Source: Thioploca ingrica (lineage in GTDB: Bacteria > Pseudomonadota > Gammaproteobacteria > Beggiatoales > Beggiatoaceae). From it: DNA of 64,000 nucleotides. The notes beneath the pieces were generated by a model. It saw nothing but the letters and a program-made list of their open reading frames with translations, was not told the DNA's origin and made no database searches. The translations under genes were made by a program, and so were the position numbers. Of the stretch, positions 27,658-36,872 are shown in pieces (positions within the stretch are counted from its first letter, which is position 1; every line of letters starts with the position of its first letter). Where the stretch lies: assembly GCA_000828835.1 (NCBI GenBank), contig AP014633.1, forward strand, positions 4,340,001-4,404,000, written 5' to 3'.

Positions 27658-28796
27658 AGGGTTGATATTATGACATAATATGGTTCGTTTATAAACTATA
27701 TCTACTATAGTAATAAGTCCATCAGCATCAGAAGGTGTTTTGCCATAATCTGCAAGCGTGTTGGGATGAACACCAGCAGCGTCAAAAGTTGTTCCCTTTA
27801 TGCTCAGCACTGTACCTGCAAGAGCAGCCAATCCTCCACCTAAAGAATGACCGGTCACAGTAAGATTAGGTCCGTATTCATCCAATACTTCTTGGGCTAC
27901 TAGAACTGCTTGATCGTATTGTGCTGTTCTATATCCTAGTGCTTGTTGAATGTTAGTTACCCAATCCTTCAGGTCGTCTGTACCCCGAAACGCAAGAATC
28001 ATACGACCATCAATTTCAGACTTAAATAAAGTTGCATGAAATCCAGTTCGAGGATCATCCCAATCCTTTACACGTATAAAACCTATGGGTGAACCCTCGT
28101 CTTTGTAAGCAAACTCGCATGCTCTGGCATCCTCTACCGCACTCATGTCTCTTTCCAAAGTATCGCAGGCTTTTTTTAATTCTTTCCGGGCTTGATTTGA
28201 AAGATTATTATTAGGGTCATTTGCTTTAGCACGTCCTTGTTTAATTAAATTTTTCCGTTCTTCCCATCGTTTTTTCTTTTCTTCTAATTGCGAAGTGTCA
28301 GCACTCCCATTATCATCCCAAATAAAGGTATTGGGACTATCAACATGGGGATTGTCTTTAGTTAAATTGCCTAGCTTCTCAATTAAATTGCCTAGCTCCC
28401 CACAAATAAGACTTACTTTTATCCATTCTTCCCATCGATTTTTCTTTTCTTCTTGACAAGTTTTAGCATTCCCACCGCCATCCCCCACAAATACATCAGG
28501 ACTCCCCTCAATTAAATTACCCGCCCCCCACAGTGAACCGTGTCATCACCAAAACGATGCGCTGGTATCCCATTGATAAAAACACTTTTGCTGCCTTTCG
28601 TGGCTTGCCAAGTATTCGGTCCACAACAAGCCGCATGCACACCGGGATCGCCAACTCGTAAAGCTGCTTGGCTATTGACGAATACATTGGGTGAACCTTG
28701 AATGGCTGGACCCTCAACGGCATGTGGACAACACGGTTTCCCATGAGCATCTACCGGTGCTTTCGATTTATCGCCGACGCGACCTTGTTTAGGCAT
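27658..28796 (-). pseudogene. PAAR-lipase type VI secretion effector, frameshifted and truncated
   Basis: The PAAR part (28512-28796) has MPKQGRVGDKSKAPVDAHG, SPNVFVNSQAALRVGDPG and FINGIPAHRFGDDTVHCGG, then goes out of frame at a G6 tract (28524-28529). One extra G would give HCGGAGNLIEGSPDVFVGDG, the normal PAAR ending, and joins it to a class 3 lipase region (to about 27700) with FRGTDDLKDWV and the nucleophile GHSLGGG. So PAAR and lipase were one effector that sharpens the VgrG spike and carries a phospholipase-like toxin. The lipase is cut by an IS630 remnant before the expected catalytic His. A 30-residue repeat ending EEKKNRWEE/EEKKKRWEE lies between the domains. Confidence 0.75.
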
Positions 28797-28907
28797 AATG
28801 ATTTTCTCCTATTATTCAAACCTTTAAACAAGATTACACGGATTAAAAGATTACCCAGATTGAATCCTGTCCATCCTTGAATCTGTTTAATCTTGTTCAA
28901 ATAGGCA

Positions 28908-28929
28908 TTCCCACGCCAGAGCGTGGGAA
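28908..28929. repeat. Palindromic intergenic repeat
   Basis: TTCCCACGC and GCGTGGGAA pair around CAGA. The unit GCGTGGGAACGAGAG also occurs near 27180, so it is a dispersed element. Confidence 0.6.
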
Positions 28930-28943
28930 CGAGAGAACAAGAT

Positions 28944-29051
28944 CGTAGGATGCGGTGAGTTGGCGAATCGCATCAATCGAGAGATCACTTACTGGATATC
29001 GTCGAGAATCCATCGCGAAATGATGCGGTTCCTTCGTCACCACATCCTACG
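28944..29051. repeat. 108-bp inverted-repeat unit (MITE-like)
   Basis: CGTAGGATGCGGTGA at 28944-28958 is complementary, with one mismatch, to TCACCACATCCTACG at 29037-29051. The interior is GC-richer than the surroundings and carries no ORF. It lies between the PAAR gene and vgrG, apparently inserted into the type VI module. Confidence 0.6.
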
Positions 29052-29053
29052 AG

Positions 29054-30850
29054 CTAAGGATTCAAATGAATTTCTGCTCCCTTGATAGTGACTTTTCCAG
29101 AAGCTTCTATCGTCACATCTCCCTTAACTTTCAAAACGTAATTGCCACCCACCTCTTGATTCAAATTAAGAGCGGTAACATTGACTTCTGAACCCAACAC
29201 CATCTTTTGAACATTGGCTTGGAAAAGTTTAGTAATGTTGCCAATTACCGTTTTGGTCAATTGACCGATGACTAAGCTGGTGACCGCACCTTTGACTTGT
29301 TCCATCAAGTGTCTACCAATAGAAATCGATTTATCATTTTTAACCTCTTGGCTGAGATCATTTTTAACGACTTGGTTGAGATCTTTTTGAGCATGAATAA
29401 ACAGTTCCTCACTTCCCGCCTTATCTTCAAAGCGAATCTCGTTAAAACCACCACCACCTTTACTCGAGTTACTTTTAATCGAGCTTTTAGTTTGTTCATC
29501 GGGTAGTTTGTAAGGCGGTTGTTGTTGGGCGTTGTACACATTACCAATAACTAGCGGCATATCGGGATCACCATTTAGGAAACTTACAACAACTTCTTGT
29601 CCAATTCGTGGAATCCAGAGATTTCCCCAACCTTGACCCGCTGAAATCTGACTCACTCGTATCCAACACGAACTTTTATCATCATATTGCCCCTCCTGAT
29701 CCCAATGAAATTGGATTTTGATCCGACCATATTGATCACTGTAAATCTCCTCACCAGGTGGTCCAGTGACGATAGCCGTTTGTGGGCTAATAATTTTAGG
29801 TTTCGGTGTGGTGATAGGCGCCCGAAAAGAAAAATGCGCCGGAAAAGCTTGAAAAGCATTGGTGTAATGCGTCAGTGATAGCGAATGAGATACCCAACGT
29901 AACACATATTTAGCATTCAATTCACGGCGCGGATGACCGCTTAAAGTAAATTGATAACCCGTGGTGAAGCTAAAAACATGGCCTTGTCCCTCTAATAATT
30001 GATATTCAATGGCATGAGATTCAATGCCGGTTAGTGACTTTCTGTTGACCCTGATCGAGTTTTTCAAAACCGGCGGGGTATTCATATATCCGCAGATCAC
30101 TGCCTTTTTGGAAAGACAGGGCATCTATAGAATTTTTCAAATCCAGCCGCGGGTTTTCAAAATTGAAGTCATCTATCGCATATTCTCCAGTGGTCATTTG
30201 TTGGGAAAATTGACATTGGGTAATGACATCTTCGGGTTGAGTTTCATTACTCATTTGCCAAAACCGAGCTTTATCAATCCCGGGACAGGGTTGGTGTACT
30301 ACTAAATCGTCAGCGATGACTAAAATGTGTTTATCTTCAGTATGTTCAAAAAAGTAAAAGAGACCTTCATCTTCCATCAGTCGCGAGACAAAATTAAAAG
30401 CGGTTTCTTCGTATTGCACACAATAAGTTCGCTGATCATAAGGAAAAATCAGGGAAAACCGGTAATCTTTGAAACCGAGATCATTAAAGACTTGTTTGAT
30501 AATTTCTGGAACAGAACGATTTTGGAAGATACGGCAATTTTGGGTGAGAGTCAGTTGCCACAGCCAGGGGCGGATTTCGGCTTGATAAAGGGTAAACCGG
30601 GCATCCGAACCCGCTTGAGTAAATCGGGTGACGATACCCATTGAAATAGCGGACATGCTGCGGTGCGAATTCAACTTGAATGGTAATCGGTTGGTTAATA
30701 ATATCGTTAAAATCGATGGTGCTCGAATGGGAAAGCATTTCTACTTGGAAGTGAAATAAATCCGAGAGTTGTTCTGTTCCTTGTAGGCTTTTAAATAACT
30801 AGTGGAGTTAGAACGGTAAACAGTAAATTATCTTGAGTGTAATCGGACAT
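29054..30850 (-). pseudogene. vgrG: vgrG (type VI secretion spike protein) with three frameshifts
   Basis: A complete VgrG can be read only by joining frames. The ATG at 30850 begins MSDYTQDNLLF and runs into TAA near 30790; the next frame gives FKSLQGTEQLSDLFHFQVEM and stays open to about 30640; a third gives VTRFTQAGSDARF to about 30045; a fourth runs from IESHAIEYQLLEGQG to 29054. The gp27-like part, the gp5-like OB domain (TGPPGEEIYSDQYGRIKIQF) and the repetitive C-terminal needle (GGGFNEIRFEDKAGSEELF) are in the right order. No other T6SS structural gene is in the window. Either it is a decaying gene or the sequence has indel errors; three shifts favour decay. Confidence 0.8.
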
Positions 30851-30945
30851 TGTGATACCTACCTCGTGTCAATTAAGCCCTGATAATTGTGGGATAATCG
30901 GGTTAACAAGTCAATAGCCGGTTCAATCGATAGCTGTTTCTCCAG

Positions 30946-31992
30946 CTACTTAGGAATATTCCAGTGCAATTCAGGGGTTTTATCCGCAAATCTTCTAAAA
31001 AGCGGTAACACGCTACTTAACCAATCGCGAATAGCTTGTAGGGGTTTGGGTTCTAAATAAAATTCGGCGAGCGGTTTTTTAACGGCGATGACCAACCAAT
31101 TTGGCATTTCTTCAATCACTAAACCGGGGAAGTTGGCAAATAGTCGTTGATGTTTTTTAATGAGTCTTTTCAACAGTTCATATTGGCTATGGGTTCTACC
31201 ACACCAATACCAAACAATTAATTTAGTCGGTTCTTCATTATAGGCAAAGCTGATACGAATATCTGACCATCCCCACTCGCCATTACCACCTTGCAATAGC
31301 GGATTTTTACTCATATGGTATTGTTTAAAGGTGCCTAAGTCACGTAATCGTTCTTGATGGTTTTTTGGGGATCCGATAGTGGGATTGCCAAATAATTCGG
31401 TCATTTCAGCCGCTATTGAATCCAGACAGACATCCATTTTTCCAAGGGTTTCATGTAAGTTACTAATAGCAACCAGATCTTCAGCATTCAACTCAGTTAA
31501 GGAGTTCATATTTTTTTCCTTAAGAAAATCAAGAAACAATTGAACTAACAGATTAGTTGAGTAAAATGTTTCCAAGAAAGTATAGATATCTGACCAGAAG
31601 AATTGCTTGAAATTAATATCTTTAATATTTTTCTTTTCGTAATATTGAGTACAATATCTTAAATAAACTTTTAAATCGGCGGGTTGATCTTGCAGAAAAA
31701 ATTTATAAGTTTCTAATTGTCCATTTTCTTCAAAGGATTCAACTTTATTTTCTAGAAAACATAATGAATCTTTATTAGAAAAACTCATACTGGGCTTGAC
31801 TTCACCATAATTTTGGTCGGTTTCAACTTTAAATTGAGTTCCTTTAATATTTAAGACCGTATTAACAAACTTATCTAATAAATTTGGTTCAGAACGCAAG
31901 ATACCAGCGAGTATTTCAGTGATAAATTTTTCCATCGACACGGGCGAGGTGTATAAACTTAATAGTCGGCTAAACAAAGCATTTTTCATCAT
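30946..31992 (-). CDS. PD-(D/E)XK nuclease-like protein, paralogue 1 (degenerate)
   Basis: 348 residues, clearly homologous end to end with the next gene (32089-33129). The nuclease-like core has LCFLENKVESF, matching the E-x-K of PD-(D/E)XK folds, but where the paralogue has TIDMVF this one has KPSMSF, so the conserved Asp is missing and catalysis is doubtful. The C-terminal half has WYWCGRTHSQYELLKRL and ends ELHWNIP. No signal peptide. Possible roles are defence, or a toxin/immunity partner of the nearby vgrG; neither is proven. Confidence 0.65.
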   Translation of the reverse strand: MMKNALFSRLLSLYTSPVSMEKFITEILAGILRSEPNLLDKFVNTVLNIKGTQFKVETDQNYGEVKPSMSFSNKDSLCFLENKVESFEENGQLETYKFFLQDQPADLKVYLRYCTQYYEKKNIKDINFKQFFWSDIYTFLETFYSTNLLVQLFLDFLKEKNMNSLTELNAEDLVAISNLHETLGKMDVCLDSIAAEMTELFGNPTIGSPKNHQERLRDLGTFKQYHMSKNPLLQGGNGEWGWSDIRISFAYNEEPTKLIVWYWCGRTHSQYELLKRLIKKHQRLFANFPGLVIEEMPNWLVIAVKKPLAEFYLEPKPLQAIRDWLSSVLPLFRRFADKTPELHWNIPK

Positions 31993-32088
31993 GAAACCCT
32001 TTCTAAAGGCACGGTACTGATAAATTTGACCTCCTCCCGGTTCTGGAATCTCGTCTGGTTTTATATACCACCGCTATTATTTTGGCGA

Positions 32089-33129
32089 TTAAGTGGGCAA
32101 GTTCCACTTGAGTTGAGGGGTTTTATCAGCGAATTTTCTAAAAACCCATAAAGTTTCAACGAACCAATCATGAATAGCTTGTAACTGATGGGGTTCGTCC
32201 TTGAAATCAGTTAAGGATTTTTGAATGAGCATTCTCAAGCCGATAGGTCTTTCTTCAAACAAAAATCCGGGTTGAATAGCGAAAATATGTTTATGTTGCT
32301 TAAAAAGTTCTTTTAAGGTTTCATACTGGCTATGAGAACGATCACACCAATACCATACGGATAACATGGTTGAAGGGCTGGTTAATTTTTCATAATCAAA
32401 GCAAACAGTGATTTCAGACCACCCGCCTTCACCACAAAAAATATCTTGTTTCATCATTCGATAAGAATTGAGTTGCACTAATAATTTCAGGCGTTCCAAC
32501 GTTTCCTTGGGTCTACCTCGGGTTGGATAACCAAATAGCATGGTAAATTCAGCCGCAATCGAGTCTAAACATTCATCCATTTTGCCAATGGTGTTATTTA
32601 AGGCTGACATAGCCAGCAAATCGTTAGTATCCAATTCAGTTATCCCCTTCATTTCCCTTTCCTTAATAAAATCTAGAAATGCACTTACTAATGGATTGTT
32701 GGTATAGGTTTCTAAAAAAGTACACACATCTGCCCAGCGAAATTGGGCAAAATTAATACCCTTGATGGGTTGGGTATCGTAATATTTAGAACAGTACCTT
32801 AAATAGGGATTTTGATTATCACGTTGTTCTGTTAACAAGATAGCTTCACATTTTTCGAGATGAGCCATTTGCTCTCTCATAAAAGCATCGATTTTATTTT
32901 CCAAAAAACATAAAGTTTTTTCATTGTAAAAAACCATATCGATAGTTAAATCATGGTAAGCCGCCTGTGTTTCTACACTAAACTGATTACCTTTGATACC
33001 CAATACTTGGTTAACAAAGCTATCTAATAAAGTTTGATCAGAACGTAATACTCCGCCCAATATTTCGGTGGCAAAATCTTCTAATTCATAAGCCTGGTTA
33101 AATAATCTACTAAACAAAGGATTTTCCAT
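32089..33129 (-). CDS. PD-(D/E)XK nuclease-like protein, paralogue 2
   Basis: 346 residues. TIDMVF..LCFLENKIDAF at about residues 66-83 gives the D...E-x-K pattern of PD-(D/E)XK nucleases that act on DNA. The rest is paralogous with the neighbour at 30946-31992 (shared PLFSRL start, DECLDSIAAE, WYWC.R.HSQYE, FADKTP.L.WN). The two were made by tandem duplication, with 96 bp between them. The intact acidic residues here and the loss in paralogue 1 suggest divergent roles. Confidence 0.65.
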   Translation of the reverse strand: MENPLFSRLFNQAYELEDFATEILGGVLRSDQTLLDSFVNQVLGIKGNQFSVETQAAYHDLTIDMVFYNEKTLCFLENKIDAFMREQMAHLEKCEAILLTEQRDNQNPYLRYCSKYYDTQPIKGINFAQFRWADVCTFLETYTNNPLVSAFLDFIKEREMKGITELDTNDLLAMSALNNTIGKMDECLDSIAAEFTMLFGYPTRGRPKETLERLKLLVQLNSYRMMKQDIFCGEGGWSEITVCFDYEKLTSPSTMLSVWYWCDRSHSQYETLKELFKQHKHIFAIQPGFLFEERPIGLRMLIQKSLTDFKDEPHQLQAIHDWFVETLWVFRKFADKTPQLKWNLPT

Positions 33130-33738
33130 AATGACTTCCTCTGAATAAGGTTTTATAATGATCTTTTATATACTCACTAGCAGAACTGAACAACCTAAAA
33201 ATTTATCGGGTTAATAAAGTATCAAGCGTAATTGGTGAGCGGTAGATGGATTGGTTAAGATGAAAAAATTACTTTAGGGATGATACCTTTATTTCATAAT
33301 ATTTAATTTCACTTCTAGAAAGTATAAATGGCACTAAAAATGATGTTACAACTCCTCGTGTTTAGGTCAATCTTTTCTAATCAGAATAGACATTACGCTC
33401 CTTATTGTTAATTATATCATTGTAAAGTATTTTGTAGATTAAATATAGGATTGAAGTATGATGAAATCAAAGGTATTTTATTAATTAAGAACTTTTCTTA
33501 GCAGTGAATTACTACTCTCCAATGGCAAGAAAATTGCCCCAACTCCCATTTAAAGCCATTAAATTGGACTCAGTCATTGCTCTGATCCGTCAGCACTGAA
33601 TTCAGCTAACCTATTCATTATCCAGAAGGATAGATTAGTATGCCCGGATGGGCAAATAGGGAATGGTAGGTTATTCCAGTCAGGTAGTTTTCAAGGGATA
33701 TTGATATCATTGACCTATTTTTAATCAGGAGGTGTTCG
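33130..33738. promoter_or_regulatory. 609-bp leader/promoter region before the protoglobin gene
   Basis: No ORF of note. Several small hairpins lie in the 3' half: GGCAA/TTGCC near 33522-33538, TATCC/GGATA near 33617-33630, TGCCC/GGGCA at about 33641-33654, then an AGGAGGTG Shine-Dalgarno just before the ATG at 33739. The spacing suggests a long structured 5' leader, but I could not match it to a known riboswitch. Confidence 0.35.
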
Positions 33739-34329
33739 ATGGAACAAGCCTTTAAGCATCTGGTGGCGTTGACCGGATTATCTGCACAAGATTATAAAAT
33801 TTTGCAAAGTACTGCCGCTCAAACTCAACCTTGGGCAGATGAAATTGTCAAAGTTTTTTACGATATTTTATTTAACTATGCACCCACCGCTCATATTTTT
33901 AAAACCGGTGAACGTACCGAACGCGAAACCGTTCTTCATACCTGGTATTTAACAGTAACGGCGGGAACACTTGAGCGACAATTTTGGCGTCGAATCTGGT
34001 TAGTGGGTTCAGTACACATTGCTCGAGGAGTGACTAATCCACTGATGTTAGGGATGATGAGCCAAATTCAACAACGGTTTTTGCATAAATGTCTACAAAC
34101 GTTTGACGTTAGGCAAGCAGAACAAGTTTATAGTGCTTTCAAGCGCATAACCGATATCGTGGCTGCATTGATTGCGGATAGCTATTTAACCAGTCATCGT
34201 ATCGAAGCGATAGAAAAGGTCAAAACTAAAAAGCGAATGGAAAATTCACTTTTGCTTTGGGACCATCTGATAAAACCTCAAGATTTAGATGAAGAAAATA
34301 ACGATGCCAGATTAGAAGCGCCTCACTAG
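33739..34329 (+). CDS. Protoglobin-domain haem protein
   Basis: 196 residues of the protoglobin/globin-sensor fold: helices with a W-x-x-R pattern (FWRRIWLVGSVHIARG), His93 being the likely proximal haem ligand. Unlike globin-coupled sensors there is no kinase, cyclase or methyl-accepting output domain; the C-terminal 45 residues are charged and helical. It may sense or bind O2 or NO, in line with life at an oxygen-sulfide interface. It is convergent with a degenerate receiver protein, with a good terminator between them. Confidence 0.75.
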   Translation: MEQAFKHLVALTGLSAQDYKILQSTAAQTQPWADEIVKVFYDILFNYAPTAHIFKTGERTERETVLHTWYLTVTAGTLERQFWRRIWLVGSVHIARGVTNPLMLGMMSQIQQRFLHKCLQTFDVRQAEQVYSAFKRITDIVAALIADSYLTSHRIEAIEKVKTKKRMENSLLLWDHLIKPQDLDEENNDARLEAPH

Positions 34330-34341
34330 GAAACCATTAAT

Positions 34342-34367
34342 AGCCCTACAGTCAGAGTTGTAGGGCT
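34342..34367. terminator. Bidirectional hairpin terminator
   Basis: AGCCCTAC and GTAGGGCT form a perfect 8-bp stem with a 10-nt loop between two convergent genes; GGTTTAGG follows on the plus strand. Confidence 0.65.
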
Positions 34368-34379
34368 GGTTTAGGTGAG

Positions 34380-34769
34380 TTAGCTAATTAAACATTTAAA
34401 CAAGGCTTCTGATTCAATGGGATAGAAAAGCCAATCCACTTTGACCATATCCGCATAACGTTGATGCAATTTTTCGAGATGATGCACTTCGGTCTTATCA
34501 ACAAAGAGAATTAATTTCGTCTCGGGATGTTTACTCGCCAACATCGCTAATAAGGAATCTATATTACTCACCACAAAACTATGCGTTGGGCCGAAAATAA
34601 ATTCAGCGACAATAACCGTGGGATGATTTTTATTTAAGATAGATAAAGCTTTACGCATGGTATTGGTTTTCAACACTTGGTAACCGGCTTGTTGATAAAG
34701 TGCTGAAAAATCTGGATATCCACCGATTTCAATAATTGCGAGTAAAGTTTTTGCGGATGACATAATCAT
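34380..34769 (-). CDS. Degenerate response-regulator receiver-like protein
   Basis: 129 residues (ATG at 34769 or 34763). The alternating pattern LLAIIEIGGY, TVIVAEFIFGP, KLILFVDK, DWLFYPIESEALF follows the beta-alpha order of CheY-like receivers, including a Lys/Tyr-Pro-like end. The phosphoacceptor Asp position carries Glu-Phe instead and the N-terminal acidic pair is missing. It would therefore be a pseudo-receiver acting by protein contact. Confidence 0.5.
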   Translation of the reverse strand: MIMSSAKTLLAIIEIGGYPDFSALYQQAGYQVLKTNTMRKALSILNKNHPTVIVAEFIFGPTHSFVVSNIDSLLAMLASKHPETKLILFVDKTEVHHLEKLHQRYADMVKVDWLFYPIESEALFKCLIS

Positions 34770-34878
34770 AATCGTTTGAAATTAGGTCGTTTGAAGTGAC
34801 TCACCTGACACAATTCATTTAGCCAGATTGAAAATACAAATAGCCATTTTAGTGAGCATCCTATGTTACTTGCTGAAT

Positions 34879-35442
34879 TTAATCAAGAAAAATAGCTGTT
34901 AAATCGAAAATTAAACCCGCTATCGTTTCAATCTTCTCAGCGTTTTTATAAATCTGTACCACTTGATATTTTCCATGTTGAGGTCGGCTATAAACCTCAA
35001 TTTGCTGTTGAGTTGGGATCACTATCCAATATTCAGGAAGGTTCGCCAGTGCATAAATACTCGTTTTTACTCGATCTATTTCTAATGATGATACCGCAAC
35101 TTCTATCACCAATTCCGCGTAACTCGGATGTGCCGTTTTAAAATCGACCAATCGACCTTTAACGATAGATATATCGGGTTCCGGTTCAGAATGGAGCAAG
35201 GTTAACGGATCTTCTTTCCGAACCAGATAATCTTCCGATAAATGCTGGACAAAAAAATCATGGAGTAACTGAATAAGATAAGTATGTAGCGGTGATTTGC
35301 TCATTTTTTCTAAAATGACACCCTCAATCAATTCGGTTTTAGTTGAAATAACCCCGAGTTCATTCATCCTATGATATTGAGCCACTGAAATGGGTATGAT
35401 TCTTTCTCGAAAAGAGCTATTGTCCAAAACCGCTATAGACAT
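34879..35442 (-). CDS. Uma2 family (DUF820) putative restriction endonuclease fold protein
   Basis: 187 residues of Uma2/DUF820, a PD-(D/E)XK-fold family expanded in cyanobacteria and Beggiatoaceae. SVAQYHRMNELGVI at the N-terminus, ELIEGVILEKM, EPEPDISIVKG with the acidic residue, LVIEVAVSS and LPEYWIVIP follow the family layout; the usual Ser-Lys after EV is partly kept. Biological role is unknown. It stands alone between the receiver-like gene and folP. Confidence 0.85.
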   Translation of the reverse strand: MSIAVLDNSSFRERIIPISVAQYHRMNELGVISTKTELIEGVILEKMSKSPLHTYLIQLLHDFFVQHLSEDYLVRKEDPLTLLHSEPEPDISIVKGRLVDFKTAHPSYAELVIEVAVSSLEIDRVKTSIYALANLPEYWIVIPTQQQIEVYSRPQHGKYQVVQIYKNAEKIETIAGLIFDLTAIFLD

Positions 35443-35484
35443 AAATAATTCTCCAGTTGCACCAGTAAAGGCTTGAGGAAGTAT

Positions 35485-36312
35485 TTAAATTTTGTCTGTT
35501 GCTTGTAAAACCGCCTGAGTGACTTTTAAGGCATCAACGGTGGCGGCGACATCATGGGTACGAATGATTTGAGCACCTTGACTGACAGCGAATACAGCCA
35601 AGGCTAAACCACCATATAATCGTTCAGTTACGGGCTTATTTAATAGCTGACCTAATAAGGATTTACGTGATACGCCAACCACTACCGGATAACCGAGTTG
35701 GGTCAATGCGGATAAATGCTTTAGTAACAATAAATTATGTGCTACCGTCTTCCCAAACCCAAAACCGGGATCTAGCCAAAGACGGTTAGGGCTAATACCA
35801 GCCGCTAAGCAAGCTTGAACCCGTTCGAGTAAAAAAACCTTAACCTCATGAACAACATTGTCATAATGGGGATTTTGTTGCATGGTGCGCGGTTCACCTT
35901 GCATGTGCATGAGACAAATTCGCACTTTATCGGCAGCGGCAACAGCGGCTAAACTGCCCTCGTTACGCAGGGCTTTGACATCATTAATGATATCAGCGCC
36001 AGCCGCAATGGCTTCACACATAACCTCTGCTTTGCTGGTATCAACGGAAATTAACACCGGCCATTCTTGACGGATCTTTTCCAAGACCGGCATGACTCTA
36101 TCAAGTTCTGCTGTTACAGATACCGATGGTGCCAACGGACGAGTCGATTCACCGCCAATGTCAATAATATCCGCACCGGCTGCGATTAAACGTTGTGCTC
36201 GTTGTAAAGCGGCATTCAGCGATAAAAATTGTCCTCCATCCGAAAATGAATCTGGGGTGACATTGAGAATACCCATCACTTGAGGAGGTGCTAACATCGT
36301 GGTTACGAGCAA
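35485..36312 (-). CDS. folP: Dihydropteroate synthase
   Basis: 275 residues; joins p-aminobenzoate with the pterin pyrophosphate in folate synthesis, the sulfonamide target. MGILNVTPDSFSDGG is the pterin/phosphate loop, DIGGESTRPLAPSV the second signature, and LDPGFGFGK and GVSRKSLLG follow in order. It belongs to the rlmE-ftsH-folP run, separated from ftsH here by a 102-residue gene. Confidence 0.95.
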   Translation of the reverse strand: MLVTTMLAPPQVMGILNVTPDSFSDGGQFLSLNAALQRAQRLIAAGADIIDIGGESTRPLAPSVSVTAELDRVMPVLEKIRQEWPVLISVDTSKAEVMCEAIAAGADIINDVKALRNEGSLAAVAAADKVRICLMHMQGEPRTMQQNPHYDNVVHEVKVFLLERVQACLAAGISPNRLWLDPGFGFGKTVAHNLLLLKHLSALTQLGYPVVVGVSRKSLLGQLLNKPVTERLYGGLALAVFAVSQGAQIIRTHDVAATVDALKVTQAVLQATDKI

Positions 36313-36405
36313 GTATAAAAAGATCGGGAACTTTTTAGTCTATCGAGTGAGGAAGGATAAATGAGAAATGCTGGCTTCATTAATCCTTCTCTCGGTTTGC
36401 TTAAG

Positions 36406-36714
36406 CTACTTTTTTTTACGCCAAACAGCCGCTGTCGACACTACGCCAAAAATATCTCGACTGGGATAATCTTTGTGGCGTAAGGTAATCATTTGACCCT
36501 CTAGTTTACGAAGTCGTTTGATTAATTCATGATGCAAATCTTTAAAAGGAGTTCCGTTTCCCATATAACTCGCTAATGCACCAACATATTCTTGTTGATG
36601 GTCATGCGCTAACCTTAATAGCAATTCGTGCGAGGTGAATTGCCAGTTCATGTTTTGAATCACTTCTGCAAAAAAGCTTTCTAATTTATCAACATCAGTG
36701 GATTGGCCTACCAT
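36406..36714 (-). CDS. Hypothetical protein between ftsH and folP
   Basis: 102 residues, not recognised. It is charged and mostly helical, with a basic C-terminus (AAVWRKKK) and no membrane segment. The start ATG at 36714 has GGAGAG about 10 nt upstream. It sits in the normally tight ftsH-folP interval, with about 150 bp to ftsH and 93 bp to folP. Confidence 0.55.
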   Translation of the reverse strand: MVGQSTDVDKLESFFAEVIQNMNWQFTSHELLLRLAHDHQQEYVGALASYMGNGTPFKDLHHELIKRLRKLEGQMITLRHKDYPSRDIFGVVSTAAVWRKKK

Positions 36715-36826
36715 CTTAATTTGCTCTCCAAAGATAGAAATAACAATGAAAATTCCGATTAGTTAAGCACCGACTCTCATACCTACTCAATGCGGGTATT
36801 TTTGAATTTATTGAAAAATAGCGTGG

Positions 36827-36859
36827 TTGGGTTTCGCTGCGTTCTGTTCTACCCAACCG
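36827..36859. repeat. Small inverted repeat downstream of ftsH
   Basis: GTTGGGT and ACCCAAC flank about 18 bp just after the ftsH stop, resembling the GTTGGGTTTCG..ACCCAAC units near 26500. It could act as a terminator or be a dispersed repeat. Confidence 0.35.
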
Positions 36860-36872
36860 ACACGACTATTCG

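Noticed and set aside
28431..28488. GTG at 28488 as the start of an independent lipase gene
   Set aside because: The codons just upstream in the same frame match the PAAR C-terminus, so this is the middle of a frameshifted fusion.
26053..29053. CRISPR array in the repeat-rich region
   Set aside because: Repeats are palindromic, irregularly spaced and of several kinds, with no cas genes.
33500..33738. c-di-GMP or preQ1 riboswitch before the protoglobin gene
   Set aside because: The hairpins do not show the conserved core bases of either class.
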